From positions 1,550,001-1,614,000 of the forward strand of contig NC_134401.1 of assembly GCF_050003625.1 (NCBI RefSeq): a stretch of 64,000 nt of DNA, in the 5' to 3' direction. The position numbers and the translations under genes are program-made. Below the pieces are notes generated by a model. That model saw nothing but the letters and a program-made list of their open reading frames with translations. It did not search any database and was not told the DNA's origin. Below are positions 11,415 to 23,945 of this stretch, piece after piece; position 1 is the stretch's first letter; each line of letters opens with the position of its first letter. Source of the DNA: Haematobia irritans (taxonomy: Eukaryota > Arthropoda > Insecta > Diptera > Muscidae).

Positions 11415-13865
11415 GTGATATAAAACGAAAGATCCCCAGAGTTAAAGGGTCACAGAAAACAATCATAAATGTCACTGTAGCCTTCTGTATACAGAAGAGT
11501 TTAACTTTATTATCCTGTATAGTGTAGCTGACATCGAAAAAAATCGAGTTACCCTTCAAAAGCTCAATGAACATTAGTGTCTTATTTTATCTATTGCCTA
11601 CCGTAAATAATTAACCTCCAAAGTCTCTGATCCGATTTTCCACTATTTCCAAATTCATAGTGAAATTCTTGTTGGTATTTGTATGCATTTTGTTCCATAC
11701 TGACATCCCTTAGCTTTAAATGAATAACTGTTGTGACTTTTTCTGTATTTGCTTTTACTACCCTAGACTATTTCACCAGTCTGGCTGGCCAACAAACTTT
11801 TCTCAAATTATGGTTGAAAAGTTAAATTTCCATGTGATAAATTCCACACAAAATTTCCTAAACGCCTTAAATCATTTACAATGGATGGCAATGAAGAAGT
11901 TTTGCTCATGCAATTGCATAAGAGAGGAGTACTGAGCTACTAGTGTCCGTTCAAAATTTTCTTGCTGGATATTTCTATTGGATGTATGGAGAGCATTATA
12001 CTTTTCATCCTGGGGATATTTCTGTTTTCTTAGCCAATTTAATCCATAAAGTAGCTGAAAAATGGGCTTTATGTTTGGGTTTGCATAAAATATTTTTATT
12101 TTTCTTGAGTGCGAAAAGCAAGCACATCAACCTAAATAAGGGAGCCGGCAAGGATATTCTGATGATAAAATCCATGCCGAAAACTAAAACCTTCGTCTAT
12201 TGTATATAAAGTCTTTTTGATGTAGCTTCTACACTAGAATCCGTTTGCTGACGGGGAGTAACGGGTTAGGGAAAATAAGGATTTTTTGAAGAGAATTTAT
12301 TTCTTTACTAAATGTGAAACACCTCAAGTGTATACTAAAGGATGTATGCTCTGTAGCATTGAGTTTTGCCTTCTTAAAAGGTGTTTAAAAGCAAGCTATT
12401 TCACTTTTATCTTTGTACAAAGCATTCGCTAACTGCAGGTGTTTTTCATTGCAGTTGATGTAGTCCTTGATGTTAAGAAGGATTTTTGATATGTGTAAAG
12501 AAATTGCTTTATTGTGATTGTGATTATAATACATAGAAAATAATATGGGCATTTATAGTAAAGGTTTTTGTATCGATTTGTTTCTTCTCTGTAAGGAAGA
12601 AATACTCATCCGGACATGGAGCTCTTGTCAAAAATTTCTCTTCGTTTTTGTAATTTTAGCTCATTGAAATTGTAATAAAAATTGTCACTCTTTAATAGGT
12701 TTAGCGTTTCCAAATTGGGTAGAGTCTTTCAATATGATATCGCTCATATATGTAAATCTGTGATCTATGAAAGTAAATGAAAATTCCGTCACTCTATGTA
12801 ACTACTAGTTTGTCCAATTTGGCAAACTTATCAGACAATTTAAGAATATTTACAATGAATGATTTCTTTTTGAAGGAGGAAAAAATCTGTTGTACGTGAT
12901 GGGGTCCTTAGAACAGCAATGCCACTTCTAGGAATATTCCTTTACATTTCATTGTACGTTTGCTGAAATAAAGGATCTAATCGCATATCTTATGAAAAAA
13001 AGAACCAGAATAGTACAAGAACAAAAGCTTTTCCATTTTTTTTATTGTTTTCATAAATTCCTCAGACAAGAATTAAGAGTCATTTCTATGAAGAAGATTG
13101 TGATTTGAGTCCACTTGCCATCCTTAATATACCTTTAAGTGTTGATTTTCTTGTAGTGTTATTTTCGTTGTATTTATATTTCACTCTTTGAGATGAACGC
13201 TTGATTGCAAAATAACAGCAATCAGTGTTTCCATACAAGCACACCTGTAAACACATGAAACCAAAAACAAGCACTTGCACAAATCTCTGCTAGTCTCTCT
13301 CAGAGATACAAGCAGCGCCATCACACAGACATACCCGAACAGAGTCTGTGGTAATCACACACTTGGTTGTTCTTTGTTCTACTGAAATTCTTGGTTATCC
13401 TAGTGTTATTTTGGTATTACAATTGTCTATTATGGTGTGTGAGAGAGAGAGAGAGAGAGAGTAAGGCTATGGTATCGGATACTTGCGCACGTGTGTGTGG
13501 GTGGTTAAGTGTATTTGTTTTTTGTGTGAGTAAGTGATTACATACCTATGCACATACCATACATACCCAACCAAATATAAATACTAATATAAATGTTGAG
13601 ACATTTATTTGTATTTTTGCTATACCTTAATACAAATAGAATAAAAATAACAAATTACACACACACATATACATATCCATTCTGGCAACCGGAAGGGATA
13701 AATTCCTTTCCAGTTGATATTTTCCTAAATTGCCATAAGCACATTCCTATTATTGATATTAGATTGTATATTAGAGTGTGTAAGGAGATACAGTTTTTAT
13801 ACCGTAAAACACATAGTGGTTAGGGTATACAATTTTTAATCTAACATGAATATTAATTTTAGACC
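11415..13865. other. AT-rich stretch, microsatellites, no gene recognised
   Basis: It contains a (GA)n microsatellite at 13440-13461 next to GT-rich sequence. The open frames of 60-90 residues have no motif and no convincing exon borders. Confidence 0.45.
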
Positions 13866-14660
13866 CCATAAAATATATTCCAATCGACTCAGAATCACCT
13901 CCTGAGGCGATCTTGTCCTTGGTGTTCGTCCGTCCGTCCGTCCATGTATTTGTTGTTCGCAGGATTCCGGTCGCTAATATTTGCGATTATTATGATGAAC
14001 TTTGGCACAGGTGGTTTTTTTCGGTACACGAACACGAATGCTTTTGAAAAACTCGGATCAAGTTTGGATATAGTCCCCGTATATGTATATGTATTGCCCG
14101 ATTTCCACAAATGGGATCATATTGCACTTATTTACTAACCGATCGTTTTCAAATGTGAGTCAGAGTAATATATTTCAGCATTCTTTATACTTAAAATCAT
14201 TGAAATCGGTTCCTCTTTTTTTATTAATGGTTAGGTGGCAGCCCGATGTATCAGACTCACTTAGACTATTCAGTCCATTGTGATACCACACTTCTCTCTT
14301 ATCACTGAGTGCTGCCCGATTCCATATTAAGCTCAATGACAAGGGACCTTCTTTTTATAGCCGAGTCCGAACGGCGTTCAACATTGCAGTGAAACCACTT
14401 AAAGAAGCTTTGAAACCCTCAGAAATGTCACCAGCATTACTGAGGTGGGATAATCCAAAATATTAGACATTTGGCCATATATCTCTCAATTATTGGCCTA
14501 TGAATGAAAATTTATATAAAACACTCCTGTAAAGTATTGCTGATGTCGAGTCTGATTTAGATATACATAGCTCCCAGAACAGCTAATACTTTTCAACACC
14601 TCTTGGCATTTATGTTCAGATTTAGATATAGCTCCCATGAACATGTACCCCTTTATTGTC
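13866..14660 (+). repeat. Muscid-type dispersed repeat (family E), split by a SINE
   Basis: The recurring phrase set is atcgactcagaatc, a cgtc tandem (13927-13943), aactttggcacagg, gatatag-tcccc-gtatat, then after the SINE tgatttagatatacatagct and ttcagatttagatatagctc. The same phrases occur at 51718-52335. Repeats of this type are common in fly genomes. The mobile class is unknown to me. Confidence 0.5.
14227..14455 (-). mobile_element. tRNA-derived SINE, head truncated
   Basis: Reading the minus strand 5' to 3', it holds the SINE body: cagtaatgctggtgac, aagcttctttaagtgg, cgccgttcggactcgg, a ctataaaaag box, gtcccttgtcattgagct, gcagcactcagtgataaga, ggtatcacaatggactgaat, taagtgagtctgatacatcg and ggctgccacctaacc. 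The pol III head found in the 33211 copy is missing, as expected for a 5'-truncated retrocopy. It is inserted in a family E repeat. Confidence 0.75.
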
Positions 14661-16312
14661 TTAATTACGGAAATTCGTGTTATCTCCTAAACTTATTTAA
14701 TAATATACCACAAATGCCTAATTCAGTATGGGCGATTTAAGCTGTGATACAGTCGGACTGAAAACTGGAAAATTCGAATAAATTTATAAACTTAATTAAA
14801 TTATTATTATCCAATTCTTCTCATTCGATTGATTTGCACGGAACTTATGATGGGCTACGTACTTGAGATATAAAAGTATTTTTTGAACTTATTTAAGATG
14901 AAAGAATTCATCGTTATGGTAATGATATACCCTAATATACAAAAATATGTAAGTCCTGTAATAATGTATATAAAAATCAAATTTAGTATATTTATTTTAA
15001 AGTAATCATATTATAGGAGTATCAGATAGAAAGAAATATACATGTGAGGAATTTTAATTACCTTGCACAGTGGTAAGAAAAAAAATGTAATTAAATTATA
15101 TTATATTATTAAATTATATTAACTTTTGTTTTGTATATAAGAAATAACCATCAATAGGTATTTAAATAAACATAATTCCCGTATACATGTGGAATTCGAT
15201 TTTTATTACAATGAAATTAGTTGGCTTCATTTACTTTAAATAGGGAGGGAATACTATTTGCCAATATAACAATGTTATAATTGCGAATTTTCTAATTTAC
15301 CTAGAAAGTTGGTTAAGAAATCGTATAATCTAATCACATTTCTTTTAGCTATTACGTATAACTCAAAAGAGTCAAATTAAACAAATTTCTGTTGAAAAAC
15401 TTTCAAATTGTCTTAGCCTAATTTACAATTTGCAGATTAGGTGACTCATCACAATACCAAAATACCACAATATGCCTCTGTTTGCAGTAGTTAAGCTGCC
15501 TTCGGTTTATTGTGTTTGCTTTAGAGCTAGAATTGTTTAAAATTTCATGTTTAATCATGTATTTATTTATGTATTTGAGGTTTCTCAATGGGATTTTATT
15601 CTTCTCCTATTTTCTGTTTCGTTCTACTTGGATGAAATTGATATTTTAAGCAGGTGTGTTGTACACCAGCATTAGCTTCTATCTCGTCATCTTCTTCTTC
15701 TTTCAAAAATACAAACACCAAAGAGCATAGACACCATCGAATATACATGTTTAAGGGTGTTAGTGCAGTTTGTGGGTGTTAGCAGAGAACTCTGCCCCCT
15801 TGCCTATGAGGGCGTAACAATATGTTTATCGAGGTGTTAAATGTTAAATAATACCAGAGAGAATATGGAAGCTATGGGGGAAAACAATCAGGATATATTG
15901 ATATTTCGAGTAGCAGGTGTTTGAGGATTTCCTTACAATTTCACGTAATGAAGAACAAAATACATCATCATCATCATCATCATTGCCTCCTACAAAAATC
16001 GAATTTCTGATGATGAGTTTAGCTTCTAGTTTGCCTAAAAGCTTTTAATATTTTCAAAATGCTGTGATTGTATTTGACGTTTTGTATTTAAGGGCTTATT
16101 CTTTTCAAATACATGATGAATAGAACCAGAAAAGATACCAAGTAAATACCTAAATCAAGTGTGACATGATGGTAAGCAAGAAGATCTGTAAAGTCATTGA
16201 TGATTTGAAAGGAAATTAAAAGATTTTTGTTGCAAGGCAAACACTTATGCAAAGCTAGAAATGTTTGTTTGAGAAAATATATAGGAGCGGATCTTTTTCG
16301 ATAAGATGAAAG
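14661..16312. other. AT-rich stretch with an ATC microsatellite
   Basis: An (ATC)n tract lies at about 15963-15983. No gene or shared repeat was recognised. Confidence 0.45.
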
Positions 16313-16314
16313 AG

Positions 16315-17240
16315 ACAGTAAAAACAAGTATATACGGCCGTAAGTTCGGCCAGGCCGAATCTTATGTACCCTCCACCATGGATTGCATAGAAACTTCTAC
16401 GAAAGACTGTCATCCACAAATTTCAACTCACTCGGATGAAATTTGCTCCTTCAAGAGGCTCCAAAACCAAATCTCGGGATCGGTTTATATGGGGGCTATA
16501 AATGATTATGGACTGATATGGACCACTTTTGGCATGGTTGTTAAATATCATATACTACCACCACGTACCAAATTTCAACCAGATCGGATGAATTTTGCTT
16601 CTCCAAAAGGCACCGGAGGTCAAATCTGGCGATCGGTTTATATGGGAGCTATATATAATTATGGACTGATAGGAATCAATTCCTGCATGGTTGTTGAATA
16701 CCATATACTAACATCACGTACCAAATTTCAACCGAATGGGAAGAATTTTGCTCTTCCAAGATGCTCCGGAGGTCAGATCTGGGGATCGGTTTATATGGGG
16801 CCTATATATAATTATTGGACCGATATCGACCAATTTTTGCATGGGTGTTTGAGGCCATATATTAACATCACGTACCAAATTTCAACTGAATCAGATGAAT
16901 TTTGGTCTCCCAAGGGGCTCCAGAGGTCAAATCTGGTGATCGGTTTATATGGGGGCTATATATAATTATAGACCGATATGGACAAATTTTTGCATGGTCA
17001 TTAGAGAATACTAACATCATGTACCAAATTTCAGCCGGATCGGATGAAATTTGTTTCTCTTAGAGGCTCTGCATGCCAAATCGGGGGATCGGTTTATATA
17101 GGGGCTATATATAATTATGGACCGATGTGGACTAATTTTTGCATGGTTGCAGAGACCATATACCAAATTTCTGCCGGATCGGATGAAATTTGCTTCTCTT
17201 AGAGGCTCCAAATCGGGGGATCGGTTTATATGGTTAATAT
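16315..17240 (+). repeat. ~153-bp tandem repeat array, about six units
   Basis: The anchor phrase gatcggtttatatggg recurs at about 16479, 16631, 16784, 16938, 17087 and 17219, that is every 149-154 bp with a shorter last unit. Each unit also has a gg-ggctatatataattat phrase, atggac/accgatatgg, a tgcatggttg phrase, accaaatttcaacc and ggatgaattttgct. A lead-in (acggccgtaagttcggccag, then tgtaccctccaccatgg) precedes the array. The period of 153 bp is 51 codons, so a 219-residue frame stays open at 16306-16965. I read that frame as a by-product of the period, not as a gene. The same units occur in reverse at 30320-31290. Confidence 0.75.
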
Positions 17241-18182
17241 ATCAAAACACGAATTTTGCCCTTAATATTATATAAATGTTGTATTCGAATGTGTTGAGTC
17301 AATATTTTTACAGTGTAGCTTATTCTTATATCTTTGTAATTGATTTTCATATTCATTTGTGAGCTATGACTCATCTTGAAATATTCTTATATTTTGTACA
17401 CTACAGCAGAAAGTGGTCAGGGTTTAAACACTTTGATTTCTATGAAAATATGCTTAGCAGAAATATTGATTCTGAACTCTACTTTATGTTTAGCGATAAA
17501 CACAGATGCACCTGCTACGTTCACATAACCTTGGCAGTCCGTACGTTTGTCGGTTTATCGCTACATATCGAAGAAATGATATATGGCAATCATATAATTA
17601 AATTTTGTTAACTTTCCCAATCTGTAAAATTTATTGAGCTGGATTGGTGTAAATCAACATAGAGTCGTCTTAACCTGACTTCTTTAAATGTTTCTTACTT
17701 GCTTTACTCTAAAAAGGAATATGCATATTCATCACTTTGTGTTGAATATTTTTTTCCATATTTTAGAAAACACTTTGGTTATTGCAATCATTTGAAGTAT
17801 CTCGAACGGAAATTACCAGCTTTAAAATTCTTAGTGATTGATGATTCTATTTGGAAATGACGAAACAAACTCAGAAAATATATCAAATATATATGCAAGA
17901 TGGGCAAATATATTTGAGATATGGAAAAAAATTGAAGCAAATAAAAGACTTGAAATAGATTTAATCGAATGAGCAAAAAGTACTTGAACGAAGTACAAAA
18001 TGTGCTTGAGCTTTAATAGAAAGAAATAAGATTCATTGCAATTACAAAATTTTGAACTTATATTTAAATAGGGATAAATAAATAAATATAATGGTAAAAT
18101 TATGCAAAATCCTTTATCGAATTTTAAGACATATAATGTATATCATTTAGAGAACAAATTGAATAAAGTTTCGCAAACCTAA
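17241..18182. other. AT-rich stretch, no feature recognised
   Basis: Short frames only (81 residues or fewer), and no shared repeat was found. Confidence 0.4.
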
Positions 18183-18660
18183 CAGTGAACCCATTAGGAA
18201 GGGAAATTTTGGTTAATTTAAAAAAAAATAGGTTAATTTTAAAAAATTTTTATCTAACTGTATTACAAAGGCAGATGACACGTGGGTTTCACAAAAAGCA
18301 GTACACATTTTAGAAAATTTTTTTACGTAATTAATTTTTTTTTCATTTGTTGAAGAAAATTTCGAAGTTTGAAGGAAAAAATTGCAAAAATGTCTTTAGT
18401 ACCATACGAAGTTCATCATGGTAAAATTTACAAATTTTAAGAAATTCTGAACTATTTTGTTGGAGACACGAATTTAGTAAATATTTATTCTTCATTTATG
18501 TATTATTTTCCCCCGCTTTTAGTTCATTTAACTAACGCACACTAAAAATTATTAAAGTCAAGAAAATTTTCTCAAAAAGTAATAATTGCATGAAGTAATA
18601 TAGAATTAAAGTAGCTTTACTGTTATATAGAGTTCACGTTTTTTAGTGTATGACATTTTC
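18183..18660 (+). mobile_element. M4 element (CAGTGAACCC end), copy
   Basis: It starts aacagtgaacccattagga and ends agagttcacgttttttagtg. The middle has gttcatttaactaacgcaca, tttgttgaagaaaattt and acaaattttaagaaattctg. It matches 36790-37380 in reverse complement along its whole length once the SINE nested in that copy is left out. The ends are roughly inverted (gtgaaccc / gagttcac). No coding frame. Confidence 0.6.
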
Positions 18661-19890
18661 CCTTCTTCTCTGAAGTAAGATAAACTGCTATTAATATAAA
18701 GAAAATAAATAATTCAAAACATTTTTCTGGAATTTCTATATGTTGTTTCTAATGAAATAAATAAATATGTGTATTAAATTATAAAATCAAACTTATTCAC
18801 AATCCTATATAACCATTTCTTATATTTATAACAAATATTTCTGAAGTTTTTATCTATTGCATAGCTCATTTTATCAAGTCCAGAATATTTTGCTCGTTCA
18901 AAAATTGTATCTTAAACAAAAAAGGATATAACAAAGAAAACAAACCCCTTAACCAAATCCTTGTGGTTTTCAATGATAATCTTTGAAAACATGCACTTGT
19001 CCTTGTTGTTTATTAAGAAAAGCAAAATGAAACTTAACTATCAAAGAATCTAATGGCAAGTTTTGTTTTAAACCATATTTTCCAATTAAGAGAATTTTTA
19101 TAAAAAATTTATTCTTTAATTAACCGAACTGAAATGAAAGTAAAATTCTTGCACAAACCACAAAAATCTTTTGGGAAATTATATGAGCAGCAAACTTTTT
19201 AGTCATTATCCACACTTTAATGAACGACAAAAAAAATGCTAAGAAAATTTTAAAATAAAAACCACAAAATGTTGCAATATTTACAAATTGAAAGGAAGAG
19301 TTTTAGTCGGACGGGGCGAAATATATGACTGCCTAGCAGAGTTGTTTTGTGGTATACTGTGACCTATTTTAGAGGCTAAACGTCAACATCAATGAAAATA
19401 ATTTTTATGCCAAAATTTTCCAAATAAAGAATGTGAATGAAAGTGATGATCAGAGCTTGTATCTCTGTTCGGCTTTAGTAAGACACAGGTCTTGTAAGTC
19501 GGGACCTGCGGTGAAAAATAAATTGAAAATATGGAATTGTGAATATAGGTATATGGAGATATATATAAAACGTCAGAACGCACATCCATCGGCATGAGAT
19601 TTTTATATCTGATCTAAATATCACAGTATACATTTTGAAATGAAATATAACCAAAATATACAAATAAATAAATAAAAATTCTCTAATATCACCACAACTC
19701 GATTTTAATTCAATGATTTATATACCTTACGCTAAGTTATTGATCTCTCTTGAGTATATAGAGGGTATGATTGTCATTCGAATTGTCTGAAATTTGGTTC
19801 TGTAAAAGGAATATATTTGTTTTTTTCTTAAATTCACAAATTCAAGCCCAAAGGACTTTCAAATTGTCGCATTTTTTTTGTAACCTCCAT
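18661..19890. other. AT-rich stretch, no feature recognised
   Basis: No gene, no clear repeat. The minus frames at 19389-19663 overlap each other and lack motifs. Confidence 0.4.
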
Positions 19891-19891
19891 A

Positions 19892-20040
19892 CAGTGAAAC
19901 CTCTCAAAACCGGACACCTCCCAAACGTGGACGTTTGCTATATTAACATATTAAAATTAACCTCTCATAAGTGGACACCTCCCAAATGTGGACAAAATTT
20001 AGGCGACCGTGTGAGGGTCCACCTTTCAGAGGTTTCACTG
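19892..20040 (+). mobile_element. 149-bp pogo/Tc1-like MITE with TA duplication
   Basis: It begins cagtgaaacctctcaaaacc and ends agaggtttcactg. The terminal 13 bases (CAGTGAAACCTCT) are perfectly inverted and TA lies on both sides (19890-19891 and 20041-20042). CAG-start termini with a TA target fit the pogo/Tigger branch of Tc1/mariner. Inside, acctc-tca-a-a-cggacacctccc and a related aagtggacacctccc unit are repeated directly. No coding capacity. Confidence 0.75.
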
Positions 20041-20042
20041 TA

Positions 20043-22509
20043 CATAGAAGATATATCTCCCCAGTTTATTACATGTACATTGAAATGTCTAAATTCAATT
20101 CAGCGTGAAGATTTGGCAAACTGGTATATTAGTTAGATCTTTGTCCTATTGTTATCAACTTCCCTGATATAATAAATAATAATAAAACATAAGAAAGATC
20201 TATAAATTAAAAATGTTGCCACAAACTATGGCATTTATCTAAAAGAAAAAATGAATAACATTTCATTTTGATATAAATGTTTAATTTTAAGGAAATAATT
20301 TACATATACCCACAATCACACTTACTCGCCTATTATACCGCCATCAATTTATACTAAGCACATTCTTAAGAGCCCTGACATTCAACAGGGCGTAGACAAG
20401 AGTTGCCACAAAGTAACAGAACTTGGAAAATCTCTCAAGAGCTAAAGAGTTAAGATCATCGGAACAAAACCACAGACAGCGATACCCATAAAAGTCTTCG
20501 CCAGAAGTGGGGGGGTATAGTTTTCCAGCGGTTTTGCTTCTAAAATATGCAAATGAGATTTTTATCATTGCTATGTATGATATTACAAGGACTCTTAATG
20601 TATTTGAAATATTTCACCTCCCACTAAACCCTTTTGTTTTGTTGCCTTCCCCACACCGAAGGCTGTCAATTGTCTTTCGCGCTTAGCAGAGGAAAATGAA
20701 CAAAACAAAAAACAGCTTTGTTGCGAATGTGTTTTGTGAGCTCCCAATGTGGGAGAATATGGAAAAGTTTCGCTTAACAATGTTAATGGCATTACAACAC
20801 CCATACATTCTCTGAGTGTGCCTCCCATGCTTCTCATTGAGGAACAATTCTCCAAAAGCAAGGAGTAGGCATGGAGAGCTGTGCCCTTCTTTTCGGAGGT
20901 CGACATTGTTTTATGTAGGCTAAGGATATGTGAATATAAATTGGATTTTTTCTCTGGCATGTCAGTGGGAATGACAAACATGATTGTCATGTATGTGAGT
21001 GTGTGTTAAGGGGTCTTTGGCAAGGGTTTGGCATTCTGATACTCTCTCACCCTCTCTCTCTCTCTTCATTTCATATATTTCGCTGTTTGTGCCATGTAAT
21101 CTTAACGCAGCAGTTTACACTTTAATTAAAATTTAAATGAATTTAACCCCTCTCCCAGGCTAGGCAGCCAAGCATCATCAAATGAGAGTAAGAAGCATAA
21201 ATAAAATAGGACTAAAGATTTCTCTTAAAAAAGGATTTGAAGAAATTTTAACTTTTCATAAACCTAAAATTGCGACACCAAATATAGAGGCCAAAAATGT
21301 TTGAAACAAAAAATTAACTCTGTGACCGTCATTAAACTTTTGGCGAAACCTTAAAATGGCAACTTAAAATTTTAATAACAAAATAATATGGCCATGAGGA
21401 TAGATTGACAGAGCCTACCTACCAAAAAAAAATACCACCCTAAAATTTAATTAAAAAATACAACGATTATACAGAGCCCGAAACCCAGTATGGTATCCCT
21501 ATGAATTGTTTGTTGTTCATTGTTCCGTCCAGGATAAAAAAGAAACCAATTAAAAGTTATTATTTTATGCTTGAGGTATTATAAAAGCCAATCTATGTAC
21601 AAATGAGGCAATGAAAGAACCAACGGATGGACAGACAAACAGGCATACGGACTTATAGCCACATGCGAATAACCCATCTTTGGGCATATCTATTCACTCG
21701 TTGTTGTGTGTGTGTGCGTGTGGGCGGTGTTTTAATTTTAAAAGAAAATAATATTTTTTTCGTTCACATTATTATTATACTTACACAAAAAGGATACTGG
21801 GATACCATGATAGCATAGGTAAATATAGCCAAGTAATGACCTTAGCCATTTTATTGTGGCCCTACAATTGGCTGTTGGCGAATGCAATAAAAACCAACAA
21901 CAATGAAATTTAATTAAAATTAATGTAATTGAAATTAATTAACTGATGTTAAAACTCTTGCAAATAGTCTATTATCCTGTAGGCAGACATGTAGATACGT
22001 TCCCTAAATATGTGTATTTGTGTGAGTAGAGCATGAAAAAAACACAAATTTTAAATATTAAAATTCTAATCTGTAAACAAATGCCTGTAACAGTGTATTA
22101 ATATTTAAAACAAAAATCTAATCCTTCACATCACAAACAGAGACTAACGCCATCTGTACCACTTGATTTTCCTGGAATGTTACAATTATTCAAATTAGCT
22201 TGTAATTGAAATAGCTAATTTGTAATTAAAAGTGAAATCATATTTATCCCCATTTTCATGAAGCTGCTTTAGATCATAGTAAGCTAACAAAATTTTCATG
22301 TAATGTTTCATGTAATTTAACCTTTGTATGTCATTTGGGAACATAACTGGCAAAGTTAACCGACAACGAAAATATCTTTCATTTACTTTTTGTTAACTGA
22401 TAGTTAACGGAGCTATTTGAAACTTGTCATATATATTTACATGCACAGTTTTATTATTCATTTTCCCCGAAACCTGATTTAGGAACAAATTTCCATGACT
22501 TATGCTAGT
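20043..22509. other. Stretch without recognisable gene
   Basis: The minus frames at 20344-20568 (74 residues) and 20595-20990 (131 residues) show no family motif. CT and TG microsatellites lie near 21050-21064 and 21707-21722. Confidence 0.4.
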
Positions 22510-23064
22510 CCGGCAAAAAAGCGTCGCCAAAAAAGTAGTGAAAATGTTATTTTTGGATCCGAAAGTGGTGCAAAATTGGCACAGAAGCGGTGCATTTAGC
22601 ATGGGCTTGTCATAGGACGGATGTCCACCATTTCAATAGCCCTTGCATTGAATTTGAATCACTTTTTAGGTTGTGATCTGAATTCAGTGTGTTGGAAATG
22701 AATTAAAAAATTTTGTGATATTTTGCCAAATAAATATTTTTTTATGATTTTTAATGCATTCTACTGCTTGTCTGAAACGTTTGACTTTAAAGATTTTCAA
22801 AACTTCGTAATATTTCTAGAACAGATTATCATTTTTTTCGACAAAATGTAAGTAATTTGCACTAGTTTTTTTTTAATTCTTACTCTGTTTTAACTTATGT
22901 AAAGCAAAAGAAGTAAAAATTACACATTAAAAATATGAAAAAAGCGAGTTATAAAAAATGATTTAAAAGAAGAAAGTCAAAATAAAGAACATCTTTGGGA
23001 GGACATTTTTGAAAGTGCGTTTACAGTTGTGCCTTTAGAAGAACTTCTAATTTGTTTTGCTGGG
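22510..23064 (+). mobile_element. M1 element, copy (555 bp)
   Basis: It begins ccggcaaaaaagcgtcgcca and ends ttttgctggg. It shares long near-identical runs with 45632-46179 and 51139-51691: gcgtcgccaaaaaagtagtg, ttggatccgaaagtggtgca, atgggcttgtcataggacgg, attttgccaaataaat and tctttgggaggacattttt. The end is an inverted CCCAGCAAAA. The A/T-rich centre encodes nothing. AGT sits on both sides, but other copies do not confirm a 3-bp target duplication. Confidence 0.7.
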
Positions 23065-23106
23065 AGTGAATTAATTTCACAACAATTTCGTTAAATATGG
23101 AATATA

Positions 23107-23945
23107 AAGGGTGGTTAAAATTTCAAGGGCCGATGTTGATTTTGAATAAAACACAAACTATTTAGGAAATTATTGTAATTTTATTTTATTATGATATATT
23201 GGTATTACTCAATTATGTATGGAACAAAATATCGGCCAAATGGGCGCAGTGACCTCGGTGGCACACCTTCATCCGATGGTCCAAATTTTCTACGCTGAGG
23301 CATAATGGAGGTTCTATGCCGTTAATGTGCCGAATTATCTCATCCTTTAGCTCCTTTTCTTTCAAATAACCCCAAAGAAAAAAATCCAACGGTGTCAAAT
23401 CACATGATCTTGGCCGCCAATTGACATCGCCATTACGTGAGATAACACGGCCATTGAATTTGTTGCGCAAAAGAGCCATTGTTTCGTTAGCTGTGTGGCA
23501 AGTGGCACCGTCCTGCTGAAACCACATATCGTCCACATTCATATCTTCCAATTCGGGCCATAAAAACTTCGTTATCATCTCACGATAGCGAACACCATTC
23601 ACGGTAACTGCCTGACCGGCCACAATTTGGAAGAAATACGGCCCGATGATACCGCCAGCCCATAAACCGCACCAAACAGTCACTCTTTTTAGGTGCATTG
23701 GTTTTTCGACAATCACTCTTGGTTCTCATTCGCCCAAATGCGGCAATTCTGTTTATTGACGAATCCACTGAGGTGAAAATGTGCCTCATCACTGAAGATG
23801 ATTTAACACGTTGTTGGATTGTGTATCTCTCCAAGGTTCAAATTGAGTAAGTCTGAATAGAGAAATGTCAAATAAAATTCGGAAAAAACTTGGCGTTTAG
23901 GTGTGGTTCACATTCAACATTGGCCCTTACAATTTAACCACCCTT
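23107..23945 (-). mobile_element. DD41D (rosa-like) mariner, internally deleted
   Basis: The ends are inverted: AAGGGTGGTTAAAATTTCAA on the left and, in reverse complement, AAGGGTGGTTAAATTGTAAG on the right, continuing into AGGGCC-ATGTTGA on both sides. TA borders both ends (23105-23106 and 23946-23947). At 839 bp it is shorter than a full mariner (about 1.3 kb), because most of the N-terminal half of the transposase is missing. The right terminus lies in a tandem duplication, so a second identical terminus exists at 24182-24186. Confidence 0.8.
23213..23834 (-). pseudogene. DD41D mariner transposase, C-terminal part, frameshifted
   Basis: Mariner-superfamily transposases cut and rejoin element ends with a DDE/D-type catalytic triad. 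Here the first catalytic Asp lies in IIFSDEAHFHL, directly downstream of an in-frame stop. The frame continues through VNKQNCRIW. A one-base deletion near 23722 then shifts into IVEKPMHLKRVTVWCGLW, followed by the second Asp (WFQQDGATCHT) and the third (CDLTPLDFFLWG). I count 41 residues between the last two catalytic Asp, the spacing of the rosa-type DD41D group. The DNA-binding N-terminus is absent: only about 110 bp separate 23834 from the terminal repeat. It is dead on three counts (deletion, frameshift, stop), but the ends are well preserved and might still be moved in trans. Confidence 0.8.

Noticed and set aside
16306..16965. 219-residue open frame, the longest in the window
   Set aside because: It lies in a tandem array whose period is a multiple of three, so a frame without a stop in one unit stays open in all. 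No protein family motif, and the same repeat occurs elsewhere with stops.
16479..17235. Regular spacing resembling a CRISPR array
   Set aside because: Units are ~153 bp and similar along their whole length. There are no unique spacers, and the genome is that of a fly.
20595..20990. 131-residue minus frame
   Set aside because: No motif, no exon borders and no relation to a transposon family that I recognise.
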